From contig NZ_FNVO01000005.1 of the NCBI RefSeq assembly GCF_900108175.1, positions 434,001 through 498,000 on the forward strand: 64,000 nucleotides of DNA. Direction: 5' to 3'. Below the pieces are notes generated by a model, which did no database searches, had not been told where the DNA came from, and was given only the letters and a program-made list of their open reading frames with translations. Positions 50,260-57,922 of this stretch are shown one piece after another (position 1 is the stretch's first letter; each line of letters starts with the position of its first letter). Source of the stretch: Thermomonospora echinospora (lineage in GTDB: Bacteria > Actinomycetota > Actinomycetes > Streptosporangiales > Streptosporangiaceae). Position numbers and translations under genes: made by a program.

Positions 50260-50637
50260 GGCCGCAGGTGGTGGTGCGCGGCCGAGGCGGCGGCCGGGTG
50301 AGCATGGCCGGCGTGGTGTGCTTCCGCCCCGGCGGCCGGCCGCACCTGTTCTCCGTGCTGCGCCTGCACCACGGACGCAAGAGCGAACCCAAGGGCTTTG
50401 CCTGGACCGACTACCGTGACTTGATCATCGCGACCCACCGGCACCTGGACGCGCCGGTGGTGTGGTGCCGGGACAACCTGAACGTCCACCTGGCGCCGCA
50501 ACTGGCCACCTTCGCCGCCGACAACGCCGCATGGCTGCGGGTGTTCCAGTTGCCCTCTTACGCTCCCGAGCTCAACCCGGCCGAGGGCGTCTGGCCACTG
50601 CTCAAACGCGCCATGGCCAACTTCGCCGCCGCCAAGA
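50260..50637 (+). pseudogene. C-terminal fragment of an IS630-family transposase
   Basis: Reads RGRGGGRVSMAGVVCFRPGG, then FAWTDYRDLIIATHRHLDAP, WCRDNLNVHL with a catalytic Asp, and LPSYAPELNPAEGVWPLLKR with the last catalytic Glu. The N-terminal helix-turn-helix and the first catalytic Asp are absent, and after NFAAAKR the sequence changes to unrelated DNA. It is a dead fragment, with no inverted repeats seen. Confidence 0.82.
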
Positions 50638-50704
50638 GGTGCGGAACCGAAGCGGGCTCTCACCTCTCAGATAAGGAGACAGACGCACGGAAAGGGGCGG
50701 TCCG

Positions 50705-51208
50705 GTGTCGAAGGTGAAGAATTTCCTCGAATGGTTTTTCATCGTCGCCTGGTTCCTGCCGGGTCCCTGCTTGCTGCTCTGGGCCTCCGTCACGCTAGGA
50801 GTGCCGGAGGTCAAGCCGACGTGGGATGCGGTCCGGGGCCGGGGGACCTTGGGTGTCTTCCAGGTCGAGACGGCGTCGCACAACGGGGGCTGGAGCTGGT
50901 GGGGGACCTTCACCTCCGGGGACGCACACGTGCGGCGTTCTGTCCGCTATACCGGAGAAGAGCTGCATGGGGAAGCCGTGGGAGAGGTCGTCTACGCACG
51001 CGACACCGGGTCGCCCTCGCGGGTCTTCGGCGGACAGGACACCAGCGCTTGGGAACTGATGGTCCCCCTCCTCACGTCCTTGCCGGTACTGCTCGTTCTG
51101 CTGCTCGTCCTGCTGTTCCTCCCGTTCCTCTCCCGGAAGGCCGTCGGCTACTGCGCGAGCGTGCAGAGAAGGCTGAGAAGCAGGTACAAGGCCTGGAAGT
51201 TCCGGTGA
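50705..51208 (+). CDS. hypothetical membrane protein with two helices
   Basis: A 167-residue protein: helix 1 at about 9-32 (FFIVAWFLPGPCLLLWASVT), an outer beta-rich domain of about 85 residues (WDAVRGRGTLGVFQVETASH ...), helix 2 at about 118-142 and a basic cytoplasmic tail (RRLRSRYKAWKFR). The GTG start follows AAAGGGG. No family is recognised. Start codons and composition support expression, though the gene sits next to transposase debris. Confidence 0.65.
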   Translation: MSKVKNFLEWFFIVAWFLPGPCLLLWASVTLGVPEVKPTWDAVRGRGTLGVFQVETASHNGGWSWWGTFTSGDAHVRRSVRYTGEELHGEAVGEVVYARDTGSPSRVFGGQDTSAWELMVPLLTSLPVLLVLLLVLLFLPFLSRKAVGYCASVQRRLRSRYKAWKFR

Positions 51209-51671
51209 GAGAGGGCATGAGGAGGGGCCGGGACCAAAGACCGGTCACGGTGCTGCCGGCGGGCGTGCCACGGGCCGCAGACGGGGCCGTTCGCTGTTCT
51301 TGCATGCAGCGCGTGAAGCCGATGGCACGGGACCGGACAGGCCTGCCCATCGTGGAGGCCGGGGGCGGGTCAGCGTCGGTTCTGGCCGGGTTCGAGGCCT
51401 TGGGGGTTCGTCCCGGACGACGGCTCGGAGCCGGTCGCGGAGCCCGGCGGCGGTTCCGCGTCGGGCCCGACAGACATAGCGACACCACATCGCTTTGAAA
51501 CATGGACGATCCGCCGCGCGACAACGCCCACGAGGTCAGTGCGAAGCCCCGAAGTAGTGGATGATCTTCCCGAGACTCCCTCTACCGTTGATGATCATCC
51601 ATACCTCAGAGCGATCCCCCTTCCGGTCGTGGCGCACGTGCGTCTCGTGTTCGCGCGGGTAGGATGCGTCG
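51209..51671. other. intergenic region without a supported gene
   Basis: Open frames on both strands lack ribosome binding sites and protein-like content. A short dyad GGATGATC (51559) / GATCATCC (51593) is the only structure seen. It could be the terminator of the minus-strand operon that ends at 51672. Confidence 0.4.
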
Positions 51672-52652
51672 TCAGCGCACGATGACGACTTTTCCGCTGG
51701 TGCGCCGGTGCGCGAGGTCTTCGAGCGCTTCCGGGGCCGCCTCGAACGGGCGCCTGTCGACCAGAGGACGGATCCTGCCTTGGTCGAGCAAGTCGAGTAG
51801 CTCGGTCAGGGTGTCCCGGACAAGTTCGGGGTCGCGCTGTACATAGGGGCCCCAGTGCAGGCCGACCAGGCTGATATTGCGCATGAGGATCCGGTTGGCG
51901 GCGATGGAGGGGATCTCGCCGCCGGCGAAGCCCGCGACGATGACCCTGCCCTCCCAAGCGGTGCACTTGATCGAGTTGCTCAGGACGCTTCCCCCGACCG
52001 GGTCCACGATCAGGTCGGCGCCGCGCCCGTCAGTGGCTTCGAGCGTCCGGGATACGAAGTCCTCACTGTTGTAGTCGATGGCGACCTCGGCCCCGAGACG
52101 GCGGCAGATCTCCACCTTCTCCGCCGAACCTGCCGTTGCGATCACCCGTGCGCCGGCGGCAACGCCGAGTTGGATGGCCGCCGACCCGACCCCGCCGGCA
52201 CCGGCGTGGACCAGCAGGGTCTCTCCCGGTTCGATCCGCGCCCGCCTGTGCAGGGCGAAGTGCGCCGTCTGATAGGTGCCGAAAAGGCAGGACACCAGGT
52301 CCAAGGGCAAGCTGTCCTTGATGGGATAGATGTGCTGGGCACTGACGACGATTCGCTCGGCCAGAGCACCGGACGGCAGTTGGGGGATCGCGATCGCACG
52401 CATGCCGGGCGCTACTCCGGTCACGCCTGGCCCGACTTCGAGGACGGTGCCGGCCGCCTCCAAGCCGGGGGTGAACGGCAGGTCCGGTCGCTGCTGGTAG
52501 GCGCCGCGACACAGCAGAACGTCGGGGAAGTTCAGGGAACAGGCGGCCACGTCCAGGACCACCTCTCCGGCACCCGGCCGTGGGGCCGGCCGGTCACGCA
52601 GGTCGAGGACCTCGTGCGGTTCACCCAGAGTTTCGACGAGCCATGCACGCAA
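51672..52652 (-). CDS. NADPH:quinone oxidoreductase-family (zinc-independent MDR) enzyme
   Basis: A medium-chain reductase of 326 residues. The N-terminal catalytic domain (MRAWLVETLGEPHEVLDLRD ... GLEAAGTVLEVGPGVTG) lacks the Cys/His zinc ligands. The Rossmann part has VHAGAGGVGSAAIQLGVAAG (about 145-165) and IDYNSEDF. In this operon it could reduce an enoyl-CoA or an unsaturated product of the hydratase next door; related enzymes reduce enones or quinones with NADPH. It is the last of seven genes on the minus strand, 33 bp after the hydratase gene. Confidence 0.88.
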   Translation of the reverse strand: MRAWLVETLGEPHEVLDLRDRPAPRPGAGEVVLDVAACSLNFPDVLLCRGAYQQRPDLPFTPGLEAAGTVLEVGPGVTGVAPGMRAIAIPQLPSGALAERIVVSAQHIYPIKDSLPLDLVSCLFGTYQTAHFALHRRARIEPGETLLVHAGAGGVGSAAIQLGVAAGARVIATAGSAEKVEICRRLGAEVAIDYNSEDFVSRTLEATDGRGADLIVDPVGGSVLSNSIKCTAWEGRVIVAGFAGGEIPSIAANRILMRNISLVGLHWGPYVQRDPELVRDTLTELLDLLDQGRIRPLVDRRPFEAAPEALEDLAHRRTSGKVVIVR

Positions 52653-52685
52653 TTCGTGTTTCTCCGTCCTGAGATTCGGGGTGGG

Positions 52686-53387
52686 TCACCGCCGGCCATC
52701 CAGCCAGTCGGAGAAGATCGAAGTCGCGCGGGCTCGCAGGTCGGCGCGGTCGAAGGGCTCTCCGGCTCTGGCCTGGCGCAGCCAGGCCTTCGTGGTCGCG
52801 ACCGCCGCCGGTGACGGCAGACCCGCGAGCCGTTCGGCGAGCCGCCGGGCCGCCGCGTCCAACTCGGCGTCGGGCACCACCTGCGTGTAGAGGCCGGCCT
52901 TCGCCGCCTCACCGGCCCCCATTCGGCGGCCGGTGAGGACGAGTTCCGTGGCCACACCGGGCAGGACCAGCTGTGCCAGCCGGTGAACCGGTGCCGGGAA
53001 TCCCGCCGCCACCTCCGGTAGGCAGAACCGTGCCGACTCGCCGGCGATCCTCATGTCGCAGGCGAGGGCGAGTTCGGCGGCGCTGCCCTGGCACCACTTG
53101 CGGATGACCGCCACGGTGGGGCACGGCAGCCGCTCGACCAGTTCGTACAGGTCGAGTTCGGCGTCGAGCAGGCCCGCGAACTCCTCGGCGGTCATGCGTC
53201 CGAGCTCCGTCAGATCCGCCCCGGCGCTGAAGCTCTCGCCGCCGTGGAGCATCACCGCGGCGGGCGGGGCGTCGAGGAACGGCGCAAGCTTCCGGGTGAG
53301 CGCGGACAGCGCGCCGACGTCGAGGAGGTTGTGCGGGCCCGAGCCCTCGATCCTCACCCATGCGATGCCCGATTCCGAGCCGGTCAT
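52686..53387 (-). CDS. enoyl-CoA hydratase/isomerase family protein
   Basis: A crotonase-fold protein of 233 residues. First oxyanion loop HGGESFSAGADLTEL (about 50-64), second CQGSAAELALACDMRIAGES (about 98-117). The usual GGG before the helix is changed to GSA, and the catalytic Glu of hydratases near SAAE is present once, so isomerase or hydratase activity are both possible. It is somewhat shorter than the usual 255-260. It lies between livF and the oxidoreductase gene and should act on the CoA ester made by the ligase encoded at 57923. Confidence 0.88.
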   Translation of the reverse strand: MTGSESGIAWVRIEGSGPHNLLDVGALSALTRKLAPFLDAPPAAVMLHGGESFSAGADLTELGRMTAEEFAGLLDAELDLYELVERLPCPTVAVIRKWCQGSAAELALACDMRIAGESARFCLPEVAAGFPAPVHRLAQLVLPGVATELVLTGRRMGAGEAAKAGLYTQVVPDAELDAAARRLAERLAGLPSPAAVATTKAWLRQARAGEPFDRADLRARATSIFSDWLDGRR

Positions 53388-53417
53388 GTGTGGTGTTCCT
53401 TCCGGGTCGGGGCCGTG

Positions 53418-54113
53418 TCAGGCCAGGTAGGCGTCGAAGATGGCGTCGGCGTCGCCCGTGTCGGCGGAATGCTCGCTCAGCTCGCCGTTGCTCAGAACCT
53501 GCACGGTGGTGGCCACCCGCGTGGCGACCGCTGCGTTCTGCTCGGCGAGCAGGATCGAGGTCCCCGAGTCGAGGACGCCTTGAAGGCTGGCGATGATCTC
53601 GCTGACCATGATCGGAGCGAGTCCCATGGTCGGCTCGTCGATCATGAGCAGTTTCGGGCGGCTCATCAGGCCGCGGGCGACCGCGAGGATCTGCTGCTGG
53701 CCGCCGGAGAGCAGACCGGCGCGAGAGCGGCGACGCTCGGAGAGCACCGGGAACATCTCATACATCTCGTCGGCGCGCCGGTCCTGGGTGGAACGATCCA
53801 GCCGCTGCCCTCCAAGCCGGAGATTGTCCTCGACGGTCAGGTCGTCGAAGATCCCTCGCCCTTCCGGGACGTGGAGCAGGCCTTGTCTCGCCCGCCGGTG
53901 GGCGGGCAGCCGGGTGATGTCGGTACCGCTGAGGATCACGCTTCCGCCGGTCGGCCGGATCAGCCCGGAGAGCGACTTCAGCAGCGTTGTCTTGCCGGCT
54001 CCGTTGGGCCCGAGGATCGTGACGATCTGGCCGGGCTCGACGGTGAGCGAGACACCGCGGATGACCGAGAGCGAGCCGTAGCCGGCGTGGACGTCCTTGA
54101 GTTCGAGGATCAC
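53418..54113 (-). CDS. livF: LIV-type ABC transporter ATP-binding protein (LivF)
   Basis: One of two ATPases of a branched-chain-amino-acid-type importer. Walker A GPNGAGKTTLLKSL near residue 36, signature LSGGQQQILAVARGL near 135, Walker B LLMIDEPTMGL near 157. The length of 231 aa is typical of LivF. Its start overlaps the livG stop by 4 bp. Neighbouring enzymes indicate that the cargo is a carboxylic acid rather than leucine, as in many HAAT-family systems for aromatic or aliphatic acids. Confidence 0.94.
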   Translation of the reverse strand: MILELKDVHAGYGSLSVIRGVSLTVEPGQIVTILGPNGAGKTTLLKSLSGLIRPTGGSVILSGTDITRLPAHRRARQGLLHVPEGRGIFDDLTVEDNLRLGGQRLDRSTQDRRADEMYEMFPVLSERRRSRAGLLSGGQQQILAVARGLMSRPKLLMIDEPTMGLAPIMVSEIIASLQGVLDSGTSILLAEQNAAVATRVATTVQVLSNGELSEHSADTGDADAIFDAYLA

Positions 54114-54880
54114 GAGTCGGCTCCCGTCATGGTCTCCTCGTCGTCACCGAGGTAGGCGCGGCGGACGAGTTGGTTCTGCCAGATGGCCTTCGGTTCGTCC
54201 TCGGCGATCACCTTGCCGAAGTCCAGGACCGCGACGCGGTCACAGACCTGGTTGACCAGCGAGATGTTGTGGTCGATCAGCAGCACGGTGATTCCGTGCT
54301 CGCGGATGCGCCGGATCAGGCCGGCGACCTCGTCCGACTCGGTGCGGGTCATGCCGGCGGTCGGTTCGTCGAGGAGCAGCAGCCGGGGCTCCAGGGCGAG
54401 CGCGCGGGCGATCTCTACTTTCCGGCGCAGGCCGTAGGGCAGACTGTCGACCGGCTCGGCCGCCACGTCACCCAGTCCCACGAAGTCCACCCATTTGAGG
54501 GCGGCCGCACGCTGGGACTTTTCGAATTTTCCGCCCAGGAACGGCAGCAGCACGTGACCTTCGAACCACCGGTGCCTCCCGATGAGGACGTTGTCCGCGA
54601 CGGTGACGCCCTCGAAGAGCCGCAGGCTCTGGAAGGTGCGCGAGACTCCCCGGGCGGCCAGCTGCCGCGGCTTCAGCCGGGTGATCTCCGTGTCCTCGAA
54701 CCGGATCTGCCCGCTGTCGGGCCGCATGTACGCCGTGATCAGGTTGACCGCGGTCGTCTTGCCGGCGCCGTTCGGGCCGATCAGGCCGAAGATCTCGCCG
54801 TCCCCGACCCGGAACGTGACGCCGTCGGAGGCGACGACCCCGCCGAAGCGTTTGCGGACGTCCTGGAGTTCGAGTGTCAT
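54110..54880 (-). CDS. livG: LIV-type ABC transporter ATP-binding protein (LivG)
   Basis: The second ATPase. Walker A GPNGAGKTTAVN near residue 37, the LivG-type signature LPYGLRRKVEIARALA near 148 (variant of LSGGQ), Walker B LLLLDEPTAGM, and the long C-terminal DRVAVLDFGKVIAEDEPKAI. The ATG at 54880 overlaps the livM stop (ATGA); an upstream in-frame extension only repeats livM coding DNA in another frame. 256 residues is normal for LivG. Confidence 0.95.
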   Translation of the reverse strand: MTLELQDVRKRFGGVVASDGVTFRVGDGEIFGLIGPNGAGKTTAVNLITAYMRPDSGQIRFEDTEITRLKPRQLAARGVSRTFQSLRLFEGVTVADNVLIGRHRWFEGHVLLPFLGGKFEKSQRAAALKWVDFVGLGDVAAEPVDSLPYGLRRKVEIARALALEPRLLLLDEPTAGMTRTESDEVAGLIRRIREHGITVLLIDHNISLVNQVCDRVAVLDFGKVIAEDEPKAIWQNQLVRRAYLGDDEETMTGADS

Positions 54881-55755
54881 ACCGCGGCCACCTTCGCCTC
54901 GCGCTTCGCCTGGAGCTTCGACTTGAGCCTGCGCCACATCGCCGGATCCGACAGTCCCTGGGGGGCGAGCACCATGGTCACGACCAGCAGCAGTCCGTAG
55001 ACGATGTCCTCCACCTCGGTGCCGAGCAGGCCGACCCACTCGCGGAGCACGATCACCGCGGCGGTCACCAGCACCGGGCCGACCCAGTGCCCGACACCGC
55101 CCACCAGAACATAGGTGAGGATCACGACCAGCAGCCCGAAGTCGAACTGCGAGGGCGCGACGGTGCCGTTGGAGTGGACGTCGAGGGCGCCGGACAGGCC
55201 CGCCAGCGCACCGCTGATCACGAACGCCACGAGACGGTAGCGGTACGCGCTGACGCCCAGGCCCTGCGCGGTGCGCTCATCGAGCCGGATCGCGGCCAGT
55301 CCGCGGCCGACGTACGAGCGCCGCACCATCTCCAGCGCGGCACAGGCGACCACGACCAGCACCACCAGCAGGACGGTCGGCACACCCATCGGGATGGCGT
55401 TGAGACCCAGCTGTCCCCCGGTGAACTCCACGGCACCGATGATCACGACGATCGCCTGTCCCAGGGCCAGGCTGCCCATGGCGAAATAGATGCCTCTGAG
55501 CCTGAGCACCGGAACGGCGAAGAGCAGTGCGAGCAGTCCCGTGGTCAGGGCACCGGCGAGGGCGCCGACCGTCATGGAGACCCCTGCCTCAACGGTGAGC
55601 AGGGCCGAGGTGTAGGCGCCGAAGGCCATGAACCCGACGGGCGCGAGGTTCAGCAGGCCCGCCTGCATCGCGATCAGGACGCTGATGACCAGCAGCCCGA
55701 TGATCAGGCTCTGATGGATGAGGATGGCGTTGTAGTAGCCGAGGAAATCAAACAC
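54877..55755 (-). CDS. livM: LIV-type ABC transporter permease (LivM)
   Basis: Membrane subunit with about nine helices. QAGLLNLAPVGFMAFGAYTS, RLRGIYFAMGSLALGQAIVV and the coupling segment SYVGRGLAAIRLDERTAQGLGVSAYRYRL are hallmarks of LivM. Length 292 aa is usual. It overlaps livH by 8 bp and livG by 4 bp, so translation is coupled across the operon. Confidence 0.94.
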   Translation of the reverse strand: MFDFLGYYNAILIHQSLIIGLLVISVLIAMQAGLLNLAPVGFMAFGAYTSALLTVEAGVSMTVGALAGALTTGLLALLFAVPVLRLRGIYFAMGSLALGQAIVVIIGAVEFTGGQLGLNAIPMGVPTVLLVVLVVVACAALEMVRRSYVGRGLAAIRLDERTAQGLGVSAYRYRLVAFVISGALAGLSGALDVHSNGTVAPSQFDFGLLVVILTYVLVGGVGHWVGPVLVTAAVIVLREWVGLLGTEVEDIVYGLLLVVTMVLAPQGLSDPAMWRRLKSKLQAKREAKVAAV

Positions 55756-56620
55756 GAGACGCCTCCGCGCGGCCCATCAGGCCGGATGGCCGCAGGACCA
55801 GGACGACCAGGATGAAGAGCAGGGCGATCGCGTCCCGCAGCTCGCTGGAAAGGTGCACCTGGGCCATCACCTCGACGACGCCGAGGATCAGGCCGCCCGC
55901 GCAGGCGCCGGCCACCGACCCCATGCCGCCCAGGATGATCACCGCCACCGCGACCAGCAGCAGATGGCTGGCCGAGGAATAGGACAGGCTCGCGGTCGAC
56001 GCGGCGATGAAGACGCCGGCCAGGACCGTGATCATCCCGGAGATGAAGAACGCGACCCGGTACGCGGCCCCGGAGTTGATACCGAGCAGCTCGGCGTCGT
56101 CCCGGGAGTAGGCCACGGCGCGGAGCGAACGGCCGAAGGAGCTGCGGTGCAGCCATAGCGACAGGGCGGCCACGCACAGGAGTCCGATCGCAAGGGTGGC
56201 CAGGTGGAGCCACGGGAGCGAAAGAGACCCGATCCGCAGCGCCCCCTGGGGAAAGCCGTCCCGGGGGAACGCTTCGGTGCTGCCGTCGGTGAGCATGCGC
56301 AGCACGGTCTCCAAGACCAGCGCCAGTCCGATCGTCACGATGACGTAGGAGAACTCGCCGGCGTTCCGCGAGCGGAGCGGACGCAGGACCGTCGCGTCGA
56401 TGGCGATATAGACGACGCCGCCGAACAGCATCCCGGCCAGCACCGCCAGCGGCACCGGAAGCCCCGTCCGCAGCAGCCACAGCGTGACGAAGGTTCCCCA
56501 CGTGAGCACCTGCACGTGGACGAAGGTCAGGATCCGCAGGAGCCCCCAGATCAGCGTTACGCCAACGCCGACCAGCACGTAGGTGCTCCCGAGCGCGAGC
56601 CCGTTGATCAGTTGTTGCAT
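55748..56620 (-). CDS. livH: LIV-type ABC transporter permease (LivH)
   Basis: Partner permease with about eight helices. MQQLINGLALGSTYVLVGVG at the start, the coupling region HRSSFGRSLRAVAYSRDDAELLGINS, and GMGSVAGACAGGLILGVVEV are typical of LivH. The ATG at 56620 is the canonical LivH start; upstream extension is not conserved. It follows the binding-protein gene by 40 bp. Confidence 0.94.
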   Translation of the reverse strand: MQQLINGLALGSTYVLVGVGVTLIWGLLRILTFVHVQVLTWGTFVTLWLLRTGLPVPLAVLAGMLFGGVVYIAIDATVLRPLRSRNAGEFSYVIVTIGLALVLETVLRMLTDGSTEAFPRDGFPQGALRIGSLSLPWLHLATLAIGLLCVAALSLWLHRSSFGRSLRAVAYSRDDAELLGINSGAAYRVAFFISGMITVLAGVFIAASTASLSYSSASHLLLVAVAVIILGGMGSVAGACAGGLILGVVEVMAQVHLSSELRDAIALLFILVVLVLRPSGLMGRAEASRV

Positions 56621-56660
56621 GTCACCGTCCTCGCGCCGGTGCGGGACGGTCGGAGGCGGG

Positions 56661-57848
56661 TCAGGCCGTGCACGACTGGCCGCTCTCGTACGCCTTGGCC
56701 TTGCCACCGTCGATGATCATCGCCTCGCCGCTCAGGGTGGGGGCGCCGGTGCCCTGGGTGTAGTCGTAGGTGCCCAGCGCGCCCTGGTGGTCCTTGATCT
56801 TCAGTAGGGCCTCGCGGACTTTGCCGGGCTGCGTGGAGTTGGCGGCCTTCATGGCCGTCGCCAGGACCCACAGCCCGTCATAGGACGCCGCGGCGAACGT
56901 GTCCGGCTCGCGCTCGCTGCGCTTGTCGAACTCCTTGATGAAGTGCTCGTTGTTCCCCTTGGTGCTGATGGTGGACCAGACCGCCTGGAACACGGCGCAC
57001 TGCAGCTCCTCACCCGCCGCCTTGAGGGTCGCCGGCGTCTGCGTGCCGTCAACGGTGATCATGCGGGAGTCGAGACCGACCTCGGCCGCCTGGGAGGCGA
57101 ACGCCGGGACCTGCCCCGGAGTGGTGCTGGCGACCACGACGTCAGGGGAGGCCCCCTTGAGCTTGGTCAGGGCCGCCCGCAGCTCGGTGTCCTGGGAACC
57201 GATCGCGACGTTCTCCACGACCTTGACGCCGGCCTTCTCCAGGGCTTCCTTGCGCGCCTTGTTGATCGCGACCGAGGAGTCGTTGTCACTGGCGTAGATC
57301 AGCCCGGCGGTCTTGGCGCCGAAGTCCTTGGCGAAGGCCACGTCTGCCGGCGGGTAGACGGTCGTGGCGACGTTGGGATACGTGCGGAACACGAGGTCAC
57401 CGGTCTCTTCGACCCCGCCGCCACTGAGACCGACGGCGACCACCGGGATCTTGGTGCGCTGCGCGACCGGTGCCGCGGCGGCGAAGGAGGGAGTGAGCGT
57501 GAACCCGACGATGCCGTGGACACCCTTGTCGACGTACTGGGTCACGGCCTTCACCGCCTCGTTGCGGTTGGCGGCGGTGTCGGTCTCCATCAAGACGATC
57601 TTGGAGTCGCCCAGGAGGCCGGACTCGTTGATCTCCGCCGCCGCGACGCGGATGCCCTCGCGCTCGCTGAGACCGATCTCGACCACCGGGCCGACGGGGC
57701 CGGAGGTGTCGAGCGGGACGCCGATCCGGATCTCACGGGGGAACCCTTCCGCGGGCTGCTCCGCCTGTCCGGGAGCCGAGCACGCGGAGACGGCCGCCAC
57801 GCCGAGAACAACGGCCGCCGTGACCGGCCTGAGCTTCCTCGTGAACAT
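56661..57848 (-). CDS. LIV-type ABC transporter substrate-binding lipoprotein
   Basis: The extracellular receptor of the importer. The lipobox GVAAVSAC (lipid Cys about residue 24) is followed by a type I periplasmic-binding fold: IRIGVPLDTSGPVGPVVEIG, IVGFTLTPSFAAAAPVAQRT, VFRTYPNVATTVYP, GLIYASDNDSS and FAAASYDGLWVLATAM. 395 residues is normal. The ATG at 57848 follows GAGGAG. As first gene of the operon it faces the CoA ligase across a 74-bp promoter holding a GntR-type palindrome. The ligand is probably a small organic acid. Confidence 0.92.
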   Translation of the reverse strand: MFTRKLRPVTAAVVLGVAAVSACSAPGQAEQPAEGFPREIRIGVPLDTSGPVGPVVEIGLSEREGIRVAAAEINESGLLGDSKIVLMETDTAANRNEAVKAVTQYVDKGVHGIVGFTLTPSFAAAAPVAQRTKIPVVAVGLSGGGVEETGDLVFRTYPNVATTVYPPADVAFAKDFGAKTAGLIYASDNDSSVAINKARKEALEKAGVKVVENVAIGSQDTELRAALTKLKGASPDVVVASTTPGQVPAFASQAAEVGLDSRMITVDGTQTPATLKAAGEELQCAVFQAVWSTISTKGNNEHFIKEFDKRSEREPDTFAAASYDGLWVLATAMKAANSTQPGKVREALLKIKDHQGALGTYDYTQGTGAPTLSGEAMIIDGGKAKAYESGQSCTA

Positions 57849-57871
57849 GCGATTCTCCTCACATGGCGATG

Positions 57872-57886
57872 ATTGTATGCAACAAT
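57872..57886. promoter_or_regulatory. GntR/FCD-type operator in the divergent transporter/ligase promoter
   Basis: ATTGT-ATGCA-ACAAT is a perfect 5-bp dyad with inner TTGTATGCAACAA, close to the GT-N-AC pattern bound by FadR-subfamily regulators. It lies 24 bp before the binding-protein start and 37 bp before the ligase start, where it can block both promoters. The GntR gene at 59615 is the obvious candidate protein. Confidence 0.75.
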
Positions 57887-57922
57887 GAGCCGCGACATGG
57901 GGAAACGTCAAGGGATGAGGCG

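Noticed and set aside
51209-51498. Open frames after the small membrane gene at 50705
   Set aside because: No domain, no start signals and compositions typical of GC-rich non-coding frames.
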